A stretch of 64,000 bases of DNA from Apoderus coryli (GCA_911728435.2 OU452201.1:23002001-23066000), one strand, 5' to 3'. Shown: positions 43,771 to 55,879, numbered from the stretch's first letter. The notes: generated from the sequence alone by a model not told the origin. Numbers and translations: made by a program.

Positions 43771-46087
43771 TAAAAGATAGCAGCCAAAACCGTCCTAGTG
43801 GGGAAAACTTAATAACTCCGAAACTATTGACCCTGCCATATCGGGCATTCAGAGTGTGTTAGATAACAACATGGGCAATATAACGTATATACCCACTATC
43901 ACTTACAGGCCGTCGCAGGGGCGTACTAAAGCTTTAAAAGATAGCAGCCAAAACCCTCCTGATGGTGAAAAATTAATAACTCCGAAACTATTGAGCCTGC
44001 CATATCGGGCTTTCAGAGTATGTTAGATAACAACATGGGCAATATAACGTATATACTCACTATCACTTACAGGCCGTCGCAGGGGCGTACTAAAGCTTTA
44101 AAATATAGCAGCCAAAGCCCTCCTGATGGTGAAAAATTAATAACTCCGAAACTGTAGAGCCTGCCATATCGGGCTTTCAGAGTATGTTAGATAACAACAT
44201 GGGCAATATAACGTATATACCCACTATCACTTACAGGCCGTCACAGGGGCGTACTAAAGCTTTAAAAGATAGCAGCCAAAACCCTCCTGATGGTGAAAAA
44301 TTAATAACTCCGAAACTGTAGAGCCTGCCATATCGGGCTTTCAGAGTATGTTAGATAACAACATGGGCAATATAACGTATATACCCACTATCACTTACAG
44401 GCCGTCGCAGGGGCGTACTAAAGCTTTAAAAGATAGCAGCCAAAACCCTCCTGATGGTGAAAAATTAATAACTCCGAAACTGTAGAGCCTGCCATATCGG
44501 GCTTTCAGAGTGTGTTAGATAACAACATGGGCAATATAACGTATATACTCACTATCACTTACAGGCCGTCGCAGGGGCGTACTAAAGCTTTAAAAGATAG
44601 CAGCCAAAACCCTCCTGACGGTGAAAAATTAATAACTCCGAAACTATTGAGCCTGCCATATCGGGCTTTCAGAGTGGGTTAGATAACAACATGGGCAATA
44701 TAACGTATATACCCACTATCACTTACAGGCCGTCGCAGGGGCGTACTAAAGCTTTAAAAGGTAGCAGCCAAAACCCTCCTGATGGTGAAAAATTAATAAC
44801 TCCGAAACTGTAGAGCCTGCCATATCGGGCTTTCAAAGTATGTTAGATAACAACATGGGCAATATAACGTATATACCCACTATCACTTACAGGCCGTCGC
44901 AGGGGCGTACTAAAGCTATAAAAGATAGCAGCCAAAACCCTCCTGATGGTGAAAAATTAATAACTCCGAAACTATTGACTCTGCCATATCGGGCTTTCAG
45001 AGTGGGTTAGATAACAACATGGGCAATAAAACGTACATACTCACTATCACTTACAGGCCGTCGCAGGGGCGTACTAAAGCTTTAAAAGATAGCAGCCAAA
45101 ACCCTCCTGATGGTGAAAAATTAATAACTCCGAAACTATTGAGCCTGCCATATCGGGCTTTCAGAGTGGGTTAGATAACAACATGGGCAATATAACGTAT
45201 ATACTCACTATCACTTACAGGCCGTCGCAGGGACGTACTAAAGCTATAAAAGATAGCAGCCAAAACCCTCCTGATGGTGAAAAATTAATAACTCCGAAAC
45301 TATTGAGCCTGCCATATCGGGCTTTCAGAGTGAGTTAGATAACAACATGGGCAATATAACGTATATACTCACTATCACTTACAGGCCGTCGCAGGGGCGT
45401 ACTAAAGCTTTAAAAGATAGCAGCCAAAACCCTCCTGATGGTGAAAAATTAATAACTCCGAAACTATTGAGCCTGCCATATCGGGCTTTCAGAGTATGTT
45501 AGATAACAACATGGGCAATATAACGTATATACTCACTATCACTTACAGGCCGTCGCAGGGGTGTACTAAAGCTTTAAAATATAGCAGCCAAAGCCCTCCT
45601 GATGGTGAAAAATTAATAACTCCGAAACTGTAGAGCCTGCCATATCGGGCTTTCAGAGTATGTTAGATAACAACATGGGCAATATAACGTATATACCCAC
45701 TATCACTTACAGGCCGTCGCAGGGGCGTACTAAAGCTTTAAAAGATAGCAGCCAAAACCCTCCTGATGGTGAAAAATTAATAACTCCGAAACTGTAGAGC
45801 CTGCCATATGGGGCTTTCAGAGTATGTTAGATAACAACATGGGCAATATAACGTATATACCCACTATCACTTACAGGCCGTCGCAGGGGCGTACTAAAGC
45901 TTTAAAAGATAGCAGCCAAAACCCTCCTGATGGTGAAAAATTAATAACTCCGAAACTGTAGAGCCTGCCATATCGGGCTTTCAGAGTATGTTAGATAACA
46001 ACATGGGCAATATAACGTATATACCCACTATCACTTACAGGCCGTCGCAGGGGCGTACTAAAGCTTTAAAAGATAGCAGCCAAAACC

Positions 46088-46811
46088 AAAGCCAAATTTT
46101 TCATTTTTGATTTGGAAACTCAGAAGTTTTGTTTCCGTCAGTGTGTTGCGATCCTTTTATTTTGCACATGTAAACTCTGTGTTGAGCTACTCTATTGTGG
46201 TGTGGGGCAACTCACGACACATGGATGAAGTACTGATTTTGCAAATGAGGATCATTAGAACAATGATGTTTAAACCGGCAAGATTTTCTTGCCGTCAGTT
46301 GTTTAGGGATCTGAACATTTTGACGGTAACGTCAATTTATGTCCTAGAGTGTGTGTTCTATGTCTATTCCAACATAAATAAGTTCTCGAGCACTGGCCAA
46401 ATTTCCAACTATGAATTGAGACATGGATTAAATTTAAAATTACCTATTCACAGACTTTCTCTTTCAGCTAACAATTCCCTTATAATGCCTATAAAAATAT
46501 ATAATCATCTACCGCAGCATTTCAAATTAATTAAACCCCGGAAAAGTTTAAAAGTTCTGTAAAGGCATGGTTACTTCAATATAGCTTCTACTCAATAAAC
46601 GAATATTTTACAAATAACGATAACTGAAATCCTGGTCATGTAGTGTAAGGTACAATGCTTGTCTCTAGTGAATTTATTGTGAAATTCTAATTTTTGTAAA
46701 GGATGTAGTAACTGTCTAGTAGTCTTGTTTTATACAATTTATTGTTAGATGTTGTAATTTAAGCTAAGTATGACGCATTCTATGTACATTATTTTGTACC
46801 TAATGAATAAA

Positions 46812-46841
<30 letters not shown>
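46088..46841 (+). mobile_element. 5'-truncated LINE inserted in the satellite arm
   Basis: The insertion interrupts a repeat unit within CCAAAACC/CTCCTG and ends in about 24 A residues. AAAACC occurs on both sides and is a plausible short target duplication. Only the 3' end of ORF2 and the 3' UTR are present, the usual product of incomplete target-primed reverse transcription. Because it lies inside a repeat unit, it must be younger than the array. Confidence 0.88.
46107..46562 (+). pseudogene. LINE reverse transcriptase C-terminus
   Basis: About 150 codons are open, with SVLRSFYFAHVNSVLSYSIV and VWGNSRHMDEVLILQMRIIR, then RQLFRDLNILTVTSIYVLEC and YNHLPQHFKLIKPRKSLK. This is the thumb/C-terminal region of jockey/CR1-type RT (LRxxYxAxxxSxLxYGIxxWGNS). 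A stop follows LKVL, one frame short of the usual F/Y-rich end. The frame begins without a proper start because the copy is 5'-truncated; the few changes suggest a fairly young insertion. Confidence 0.88.
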
Positions 46842-46844
<3 letters not shown>

Positions 46845-47300
46845 CCCTCCTGATGGTGAAAAATTAATAACTCCGAAACTATTGAGCCTGCCATATCGGG
46901 CTTTCCGAGTTGGTTAGATAACAACATGGGCAATATAACGTATATACTCACTATCACTTACAGGCCGTCGCAGGGGCGTACTAAAGCTTTAAAAGATAGC
47001 AGCCAAAACCCTCCTGACGGTGAAAAATTAATAACTCCGAAACTGTAGAGCCTGCCATATCGGGCTTTCAGAGTGGCTTAGATAACAACATGGGCAATAT
47101 AACGCTTATACTCACTATCACTTACAGGCCGTCGCAGGGGCGTACTAAAGCTTTAAAAGATAGCAGCCAAAACCCTCCTGATGGTGAAAAATTAATAACT
47201 CCGAAACTATTGAGCCTGCTACATTAATTTTTCAGAATACGTTAGATAACAAAATTGGAAATATAACCTATAACTCATTATCACTTACAGGCGGTCGCAG

Positions 47301-49682
47301 TGTATCGCCCACCCAACACAATCTTGTTGCTGAAAAATATAATGCAATCTATTGTAGATCGCAATTTAAATGAACGGAAATTTTAGAAAAATTCATATTC
47401 TTCTTAACTTGGCTATATTTAATAAATCAATTTCAGGTACAAGGTACAACTAATATGTTATCTAATGGCCTAAATATACAGGGTGAATCACGACCTACAG
47501 TTTATTATACGAACTACTTCGGTTTCACCTTATAATTTGACAGTACATTAAAAAAATATATAGAATTTGTAGGTATTATTATTTCCTATACCTAGCTGTG
47601 ACGTTTTACGCTTATTGGAAATCGTTAAAAATTACACTTAGCATATTTTCCAATCAAAATATACAGGGTACTGCGTGTCAGAAAATGAAGTCGCGCGTAT
47701 CTATTTTATTAAAATTTATATATTCAATTCAGGACACCCTGTAGAATGTGAACTAACATTATTACCTTCATCTTTTTGTTTCGTAATTTTCCGAATTGTC
47801 CCATTAGTCATGATTCACACTGTATAAGTTAAAATAGGATGCACATCTTCAGCGCCTTTTGTAATTATATTGCAATAAAGGCATTATTATATTGTTTGAA
47901 TAAAACTATAATATACCTAAAATTACTATCAAAGTTCATCGAAGATATTTTACATGTATAGTATGGTAACCTGTATAAACAGCGTGCAAAGAGAATAACT
48001 TTTGTCGGTGGTATAGGTACGTACCTAAAATGGACAGAATCTCAGTTGACGCGGCGCAGCGGCATTTTCGACATAAAGGAATCGCGCTTTGGTAGCTTTT
48101 GGCGGCTTTGCGTTATAGACGGATAGGTTGGTAGGAAAATTAGGATTAGGATGATATTCCGACAATGCATTAAATTGTAAATATCATATATTTTCCGCTA
48201 TGCCACAAAATAATTTCTCTTCTAATTATATTTTATACATATAGATATACATTACCTATATAGATGTACATTTAGGTATTTAATATTTAATGTATTTTAC
48301 TTTCCCGCACATGGAAAGTATTGTCAACACGCTAACAAAAAATTGAGATAAAGACGGATATAACCATTTTGAAGTTCCCTGAGACGATTAAGACCATTTC
48401 CAGATGGAAGTCTGTCTGTCTTTGTGTATGTGTGTATTTTATAAGCAATAAAACAAATTTCGCACCTATGAAATCGTTGCATCAAGTCGTACGGACACCT
48501 AGTCCAATTTGGTGTGTTATAATTATTTATCTGGGGTAAAGCCATCTACTTCGTAATGAGAGGAAATGCATTTACGACGTGATCCTCACCCATATTTCTT
48601 GATAACAAAACGTTATACAATATCTAAAAATACAAAACACTATAAAATTGTTTAAATAGTAATATTTTTCTTTACCTGCATAATGCCAAAAAACAAACAA
48701 ACATTCTTTTTAATAAATACAATTTTCGATCGTTCGTTCTATAGCATTCAATTTTTGGTAATAATAGTAAACCAGCATTGAATATATCAAATCTACGTAC
48801 CTACCTACTTTCAATTTATCTAAATAGATAAAAACATACAAAATCAGTAATTACTTCTGTCATATTTAAAGAAATAATAATTTAAGAGATACGAGGTGTT
48901 ATTAAAAGTATTATATTATTTTTTTAAGGGAAATGGCTTTAGATGATTTATCCTTTAGCCACAGATTATCTAATAAAAAGTATTATTTTACTTACTTACT
49001 TTAATAGAAATAATTATATAAATTATATCTTAGTTACAAAAGTAAAAGGAGAAGGAGATATTAAGTATTTCTATGTTAAAAAATGTAATATACCTACTGT
49101 GTAGGATGCTAAAACGACCTAAATGTTTTAGTATTTATATTTATTTTGTGTAAATAAATTAAACTTTATATCTACGATAGATAAGTTTTTCATTTTACAT
49201 GTTTCATAATTTCTGTACCCTACGTGTTCCAGGTTAGGTTAACTTTCATACTATATCTAAATGGATTGTTAGGATTCTCCAACTGATTATTACACATTTT
49301 CTTGTATTTTATTTTGGTAAAATACAATTGTTTTTAATTATTTGCTTTTTTAGAATATATTGTGTAAAATTATTTTAAATATTAGGTATTTTGGATATTT
49401 TGAATCACTAGGGCAGCTGTTTTATATTTTTACATTGTGCAATTGATTAGAAATAATAGTAATATAATATAATTTTAAATATTTAGTTCATGTTCAGGTA
49501 TATAATAATAATTATTATTATGTAGAAATCAAGCTATTGATAATTATCTTCTGCGTTTAAATAAATAAATTCCTTTTAAAGCCGCAGAACCATTGGTTCG
49601 GGGTTATTTATTTTTATAAGTAGTTGCGTGATTTGGCTGCATTTTCATAGGCATTATGATTCTAACTTATTCGAAAAAATTA
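47301..49682. other. unique centre of the foldback element
   Basis: AT-rich, 2.4 kb, with no transposase-like frame. It contains several TACAGGGTG-type phrases (47480, 47664 and, inverted, 47745) that recur elsewhere in the window and may be remnants of other repeats. Confidence 0.5.
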
Positions 49683-51044
49683 ATGTGGCAGGTTCCATAG
49701 TTTCGGAGTTATTAAGTTGCTGCTATCTTTTAAAGCTTTAGTACGCCCCTGCGACGGCCTGTAAGTGATAGTGAGTATGTACGTTATATTGCCCATGTTG
49801 TTATCTAACATACTCTGAAAGCCCGATATGGCAGGCTCAATAGTTTCGGAGTTATTAATTTTTCACCATCAGGAGGGTTTTGGCTGCTATCTTTTAAAGC
49901 TTTAGTACGCCCCTGCGACGGCCTGTAAGTGATAGTGAGTATATACGTTATATTGCCCATGTTGTTATCTAACCCACTCTGAAAGCCCGATATGGCAGGC
50001 TCAATAGTTTCGGAGTTATTAATTTTTCACCATCAGGAGGGTTTTGGCTGCTATCTTTTAAAGCTTTAGTCGCCCCTGCGACGGCCTGTAAGTGATAGTG
50101 GGTATATACGTTATATTGCCCATGTTGTTATCTAACATACTCTGAAAGCCCGATATGGCAGGCTCAATAGTTTCATAGTTATTAATTTTTCACCATCAGG
50201 AGGGTTTTGGCTGCTATCTTTTAAAGCTTTAGTACGCCCCTGCGACGGCCTGTAAGTGATAGTGAGTATGTACGTTTTATTGCCCATGTTGTTATCTAAC
50301 CCACTCTGAAAGCCCGATATGGCAGGCTCTACAGTTTCGGAGTTATTAATTTTTCACCATCAGGAGGGTTTTGGCTGCTATCTTTTAAAGCTTTAGTACG
50401 CCCCTGCGACGGCCGGTAAGTGATAGTGAGTATGTACGTTTTATTGCCCATGTTGTTATCTAACCCACTCTGAAAGCCCGATATGGCAGGCTCAATAGTT
50501 TCATAGTTATTAATTTTTCACCATCAGGAGGGTTTTGGCTGCTATCTTTTAAAGCTTTAGTACGCCCCTGCGACGGCCTGTAAGTGATAGTGAGTATGTA
50601 CGTTTTATTGCCCATGTTGTTATCTAACCCACTCTGAAAGCCCGATATGGCAGGCTCTACAGTTTCGGAGTTATTAATTTTTCACCATCAGGAGGGTTTT
50701 GGCTGCTATCTTTTAAAGCTTTAGTACGCCCCTGCGACGGCCTGTAAGTGATAGTGAGTATATACGTTATATTGCCCATGTTGTTATCTAACCAACTCTG
50801 AATGCCCGATATGGCAGGCTCAATAGTTTCGGAGTTATTAATTTTTCACCGTCAGGAGGGTTTTGGCTGCTATCTTTTAAAGCTTTAGTACGCCCCTGCG
50901 ACGGCCTGTAAGTGATAGTGAGTATATACGTTATATTGCCCATGTTGTTATCTAACACACTCTGAAAGCCCGATATGGCAGGCTCTACAGTTTCGGAGTT
51001 ATTAAGTTTTCCCCACTAGGACGGTTTTGGCTGCTATCTTTTAA
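49683..51044 (-). repeat. 164-bp tandem repeat array, right arm
   Basis: Reverse complement of the left-arm unit, about 8 copies, with the same variant positions (GCTCAATAG/GCTCTACAG; AGTGAGTATG/AGTGGGTATA). The inner edge starts at TGGCAGGTTCCATAGTTTCG. Confidence 0.95.
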
Positions 51045-51408
51045 CGCCCTATTACGTCACTTCCACTAATTTTTAGTTAAATTATTGTACTAATGCAAAT
51101 GGGTACGTAATTTGTTACCCAATACTGTTTTGCTTAAATTAAAATATATTTTTTCACCATCCACCTTCAAACTGTCTTTTGGTCCAATATTTTGCAAAAT
51201 ATTAACTTCATTATTAATTTTATGAATTATTTTTTAAATAAGTTATTTGTCTGTAAATTATATGTTTATTACCACGTGGCAAGTTGTTCGTGCCCGTCAT
51301 GAGCGCTGGCTCGATACGATTTGCGCGCGCATATAGTGCGAGGCTACTGGCGTTCGTGCTTGTTCGGATATTTTGGCTGCTATCTTTAGCTGTTATTTTC
51401 ACACCGGT
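51045..51408 (-). repeat. outer unique part of right arm
   Basis: Inverse copy of 43406-43770, ending ATTTTCACACCGGT. Confidence 0.9.
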
Positions 51409-51890
51409 CTGTTCTGTAGCTTAGGGAAACACACCTATAAGGAGTTCAGATATAAAGAGGAAACAGACAGAGCAATACTCCGGAAAAATCTTCTTCTAAG
51501 AAATTCCGTGGAAACTTCATCCATAAAAGATCCAAAATCTGTTTGGATCTCATTAAGAATGAGCTACGTATGCTTACAGAATTTCTTACAGGACATTGTC
51601 GCCTTAGAGAACATATGTCAAGAATAGACATAGAAGAGAGCGACGAATGCAGATTCTGTAGGGAGGAGGAAGTAGCTCCTGATCACCTAGTAACAGAATG
51701 CGCCGATATCAGAAGCCAACCCAAGGAATACTTGTGGCATGAAATCGTGCAAGATGTCCCTGAAATCAGCCAAGCTACTGGAGTTCATAAGAGCTCTAGA
51801 ACTTGATAGAGAGTTGTAACTTGAGACACAAATTAAGTAACTCAAGACAGGAAATACAATGGACCATCTGAGGGTTTATTCTCGAGTTGA
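51409..51890 (+). pseudogene. LINE ORF2 C-terminus, right of foldback insertion
   Basis: Continues the split LINE: LFCSLGKHTYKEFRYKEETD, then after a frameshift near 51540 DLIKNELRMLTEFLTGHCRL, REHMSRI, CRFCREEEVAPDHLVTEC. TGHC...CxxC...HxxxxC is the zinc-knuckle-like tail that follows RNase H in I/R1-group LINEs. The sequence after about 51810 looks like the LINE 3' UTR. This is the same type of tail as at 15.57 kb. Confidence 0.82.
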
Positions 51891-54216
51891 TCGAAAGATC
51901 ATTGCAATTTGCTTATTCTTGAAACGTTCACTTGTATCAACTATTAGGAGAGCGCTTCCTCTTAGTTCAGAGTGAGAGAAGCGAGATCATAGAAAGAAAC
52001 ATGCGCAGGTGACAGTATTTGGGGGTTATGTTTGTTATTTTGAGTTATTTATGCTAACATTGCTATATGGTTTTGTAGAAATTCAATACTAAAATAGTTT
52101 TTGCGCGTTTTTGCCCGTGTTTTTCTTTTCTTAGCGACAGCGTCACCAGTGACTACGGTTTACATTTTTATTATAAGCAATTAAAATTACTAATAATATT
52201 ACCTATCACTGGGCCACAGATTTATAAATTTGTGACTGGGACATAAACTAACTGTGTTCAAATAATAAAATGAGCAAAAATTATGTTTATTTATTATAAC
52301 AAAAATAATAATAAATTTGAAAATTTTGAAATATCAACAACAACTATTCTGCATAAAATCAGTAAAGTCAAATAAAAAACTAGGTTAACTGTCACTCTGA
52401 AATGTAGCACCAGTGCTTAGAATCTTACACGATCAACTTTGTTTCGAGAAAACAACAGCAAGTTGTCAAGAGAACAATCATAGCATGTGAACTATCGTTT
52501 CTTTCTTCTATTGAACTGGAGAATAGATCCCCAAGGTCGCAGTGTCTCAGACACCTCTAATTTTAATCTTAACATTCTATGTTGTTCAAAATTAATATCA
52601 GCATTAGGTCAAAGATTATAGACAAAATCTTTGCATAGGTGATTATATTGGGAAATATGAGTCAAATCTCCACAACATGAGTCACTCTATGAGTGCTCAA
52701 AAACTAAAAAACCATACATATTTATTTGAAAGCACATGCTTTATCTTCAGTGGTTAAACGTAAGATTTAATATAGAAAAGCTACATGACGTAGTGTAAGG
52801 GTTTTTTGACATTGATTTTAGGAATACATGGAAAGATATATTGAAGTTTTGAACGAAACATAGAGTTATAATATTATAGTGCACGACATGACTCCACTCC
52901 AGTATGGACTATTTCTTTTGATTGGATATAGGTAATTTTTTCCCTAATTTCAACAAATATTTGTTTCCTCTGTTTCTACATAGACTGGAAGTTTTGACAA
53001 GTAGATGAAGAGGAACCACTTTATTTAAAACAATACTTTCAATTTGCAGTTATCTCACAGGTCATAATTTTACCGCTTGTTCCCTAAATTCTTAGCATTG
53101 CATTGCACTATGGAACTCTGTTGGTATATACCACATATAGCTCATTTGAACTCATTCGACGTATTCTCCTGAGACTCGCTTATGAATGCAAACATGAGTT
53201 TGAACGTGAAATAAAGTTAGGTGAGTAAAACAACAAATAATAATTGGCATAACTCAAACTCAACTTTTTGTATTTTGTTTATTAAAACAATTCGTTATGT
53301 TACAGGAATAATGGGCTAGATAAAATTGTTTAGCAAAAATGAACATGAAAGCTTTCAGCGAATTAGAAAAACCTCTAGGTTTACACACTGTTGGTGTTAT
53401 TTTACAATGTATGTACCTATATAGTAACACAATTTGTCCATCACATGTCTATGTTCAACGTACCCAACTCAATTGTCGTTTTCAGGGATGTGCGCTATCA
53501 ATCTGCATTGTGTTCCGCATACACATCTATCGGTAGACATACATACAATATTATAGACACAGATAATAATATACAGGTCATGCGTTTGCCTGTGTTGTAA
53601 ATTGTCGATTATAGCATGTTGTATTGCAGAATGGAGAATAATCGCAAGATGTCAAAGACATGACGCGTGGCATTAAGAACTTCAGTTTGGGAAATAGCAA
53701 AATTGAATTATACTCAATAATATTGTGCAAATCGGCTTTCAGAATTGACATGATATTCCTCTATGAGCAAGTTAGAAGGATTAAATCCATTTTGGTTTAT
53801 TAAATCATTTTCCATTAAATTGTGATAAAATAATCTTACTAATAGTGCAGAGTTAGTTAGCTTTAATGTTGCAGTTGACACAATAATAAAAACATTTATT
53901 TTAAATGATGGCTAAGCATTATCGGTCGACCCAATGGGATCCCCATAAAATGCTTGCCAATATCTACCTTTTTAACAAAACCCTGTAACTTCCTTAATAA
54001 GTGAGTTTCCAGAGTGAATAAAAATCTAAATTGCTCAGAAAAGATAAATTCTTAATTTGTTATTATTGAATAATTTCTACTTTTATTAGATCACACCACA
54101 GCTTGCTCCAAAAATTAACAAAAAACATTACTTTTGTTTTTACCGCTGTATACAGCGTGAATCACCGTAGACGCGATAGTCTGCTGTGGCAAAATTATTC
54201 CGATTTTGTAGACCTA
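51891..54216. other. anonymous AT-rich DNA
   Basis: No supported gene or paired repeat in this 2.3-kb stretch. Confidence 0.45.
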
Positions 54217-54219
54217 TTA

Positions 54220-54742
54220 AGGTGGGCTTCCCTCCGAGCGACTGTAGCTGGCGATAGTCGCTAAGGGTATGTTTTCCTCCCAGGGTTTGCGCAGATTAAA
54301 TTTTCCGCGTGTATCGCTAATTTTACTTCAGTTGTTCGTTCGTTCTGTGGCGGTGTAGTAGTTTTCAGAAATTTTTGGGATGCGTTTAACGCGCAAACTA
54401 CTTGTGGCCTATATGCGACCTCCTGCCAAGCATTATCTTTTGCAACTTGATCCTTATATAAAGGACAATGCAAATTAAACAGGGAGGGATGTTTACCCAC
54501 TGCCTCGATCAATTTATCATCTTCTGCGGCGCTGAACAAGATTTTATCTTGTGAACACATAGCGCACTACATTAAAAACGAAACTAACGAATAGTCGCTT
54601 GTCGCAGCTCTGAAAGCAGGCGGCTTGCGACGATCGCTAGGCCGAGCGACTATCGCCGGCGGCTGTCGCGTGGAGGACAGTGCTTCCATAAAAGCAGTAT
54701 CATAGCGATCGTCGCAACAGTCGCCCGGAGGGAATTCCACGT
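54220..54742. mobile_element. 523-bp Harbinger-type MITE with TTA duplications
   Basis: The ends AGGTGGGCTTCCCTCCGAGC and the reverse complement of ACGTGGAATTCCCTCCGGGC share TTCCCTCCG(A/G)GCGACTGT. TTA occurs at 54217-54219 and 54743-54745, a 3-bp TWA target duplication. Subterminal GCGACGATCGC-like blocks follow at both ends. The interior keeps only a MADF-gene remnant, so it derives from an autonomous PIF/Harbinger by internal deletion. Its ends differ from those of the 3,126-6,995 element, so it is a separate family. Confidence 0.75.
54261..54560 (-). pseudogene. MADF-domain protein remnant of Harbinger element
   Basis: Starts MCSQDKILFSAAEDDKLIEA, then VGKHPSLFNLHCPLYKD and DNAWQEVA: the MADF fold signature (LIxxVxxxPxLxxxxxxxYKDxxxxxxAWxEIA). 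After about residue 50 the sequence loses the middle helices and jumps to FLKTTTPPQNERTTEVKL, so an internal deletion is likely. In PIF/Harbinger elements this second protein contacts the transposon ends with the transposase; this copy is non-functional. Confidence 0.75.
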
Positions 54743-54745
54743 TTA

Positions 54746-55359
54746 GGACTACATTTTAAAATACGTGCGATTGGACAGGGTGTTACATTATCCTGTAGCA
54801 TATCAAACTTACGTTTTTTTAAATGGATATTATTTTTCGTTTGATTTAGACATCTTATTAAATGATTTTGATATAAGGTTTTTTGCTCTAAAATGTATGG
54901 TTAACTAGATATTAATTTTAAACATGCCGCATTCTTAGCCTTTTTTATAGTTACGCCAATTGGTTTTGCGAAAAGTAGTTATTTCATAAGATTTACAACA
55001 GCCTGTAGTAAAATAACCCATTACCCATTGGTTCGAAAAGCTACCCCTTATACAGGGTGATCACATTTTGCAAACCCATAAAAATCTTGATTTTTTGAAA
55101 TGGCACACCTTGTATATCTTCTTACCATTAAATAGTCAACATTCTAGCGGTTTAACAGATACCACAAAAATTATTGTTTTAATAACTTTTTTATAGTAAT
55201 ATTGGTACTCGTATAAACACAAATTTAATTGCTATTCTACTTTTACATATTGTAGCAAACAATGATTATAATATTAAGAAGACCGTGTGTTGCAAAATAT
55301 ATCATTAATTGCAAACAACAACAAAATCGACATTTTGAAAAACTTAAAACAAGTAATTT
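54746..55359. other. anonymous DNA
   Basis: Contains another ATACAGGGTGATCAC phrase (55050) but no gene. Confidence 0.4.
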
Positions 55360-55864
55360 AATAATAATAATATTTATTTATTTCAGGTGTATAACAAAAT
55401 ACAGTTATGTAAATTTTAATTCGCTAAGTTACAGAAACTTGTCAGCAATTACGATAATCTAATTAATTGGTATTTTACACAGTGAGCATACTTATATGTA
55501 TATATGATTTATTAAACAATAAAGAAAGAAAAACTAAAAGAAAAATTCAAAATCAAAACAACAAAAGCCATATAAAACAAACAAAATACAAATACAGATA
55601 GATATCCAGCCAGCATCAACTTGTAACTATTTAATTTTCGTCAAAATCCAGAAGCCACTCATTTAATATTCTCGGAATTTTTTTGAGTCTTTGTTTCGTT
55701 CTGGTATCTTGAGGCAGCTTATTGTAAATTTTTTGTCCAACGTACGTAAAACATCTCTGCGCTAATCTCAAATTTGTCCGTGGTAGGTTTAAATTTTGAT
55801 TGACTCTATGTCTGGTAGAATATTTATGATCTGGTGTATTACGTAATAGATTATTCCTCATCAT
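55360..55864 (-). pseudogene. LINE RT C-terminus and 3' end
   Basis: Frame 55631-55864 (minus) reads NTPDHKYSTRHRVNQNLNLP, then CFTYVGQKIYNKLPQDTR and LKKIPRILNEWLLD, the last part of a jockey/CR1-type ORF2 (YNxLPxxIRxxxxxxxFKxxLKxWL). The 3' UTR runs to about 55360 and ends AATAAATAAATATTATTATT on the minus strand, a microsatellite-like tail. The 5' side joins a transposase fragment abruptly at 55864, so the LINE is 5'-truncated. Confidence 0.75.
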
Positions 55865-55879
55865 TTGAAGTACAGCAAT

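Larger units (their letters stand above)
43771..47300 (+). repeat. 164-bp tandem repeat array, left arm
   Basis: The unit begins GATAGCAGCCAAAACCCTCC, runs through AATTAATAACTCCGAAACT, GCCTGCCATATCGGGCTTTC, GATAACAACATGGGCAATAT and GGCCGTCGCAGGGGCGTACT, and recurs every 164 bases. Variants (ACTATTGAG/ACTGTAGAG; ATACCCACT/ATACTCACT) are interspersed. The array is split at 46088-46835 by a LINE insertion. The innermost unit (from about 47222) is clearly diverged. Confidence 0.95.
43406..51408. mobile_element. 8.0-kb foldback transposon with satellite-built inverted arms
   Basis: Starts ACCGGTGTGAAAATA and ends with the reverse complement TATTTTCACACCGGT. Exact 9-bp target duplications, CTGTTCTGT, flank it (43397-43405 and 51409-51417), inside a LINE reading frame that reads through when one copy is removed. 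Each arm has an outer unique part of about 365 bp, nearly identical between arms, and an inner array of 164-bp tandem repeats (about 16 and a partial unit on the left, about 8 on the right). A 2.4-kb unique centre (47.3-49.7 kb) lacks a transposase. The architecture and 9-bp duplication recall Drosophila Foldback and Mutator-like long-TIR elements. Confidence 0.92.

Noticed and set aside
46745..46957. Minus-strand frame with a phenylalanine run
   Set aside because: It is the reverse of the LINE poly-A tail joined to satellite sequence.
43771..47300. CRISPR-like regular array
   Set aside because: The 164-bp units are contiguous tandem repeats with no variable spacers, in a eukaryotic context; it is satellite DNA within a foldback element.
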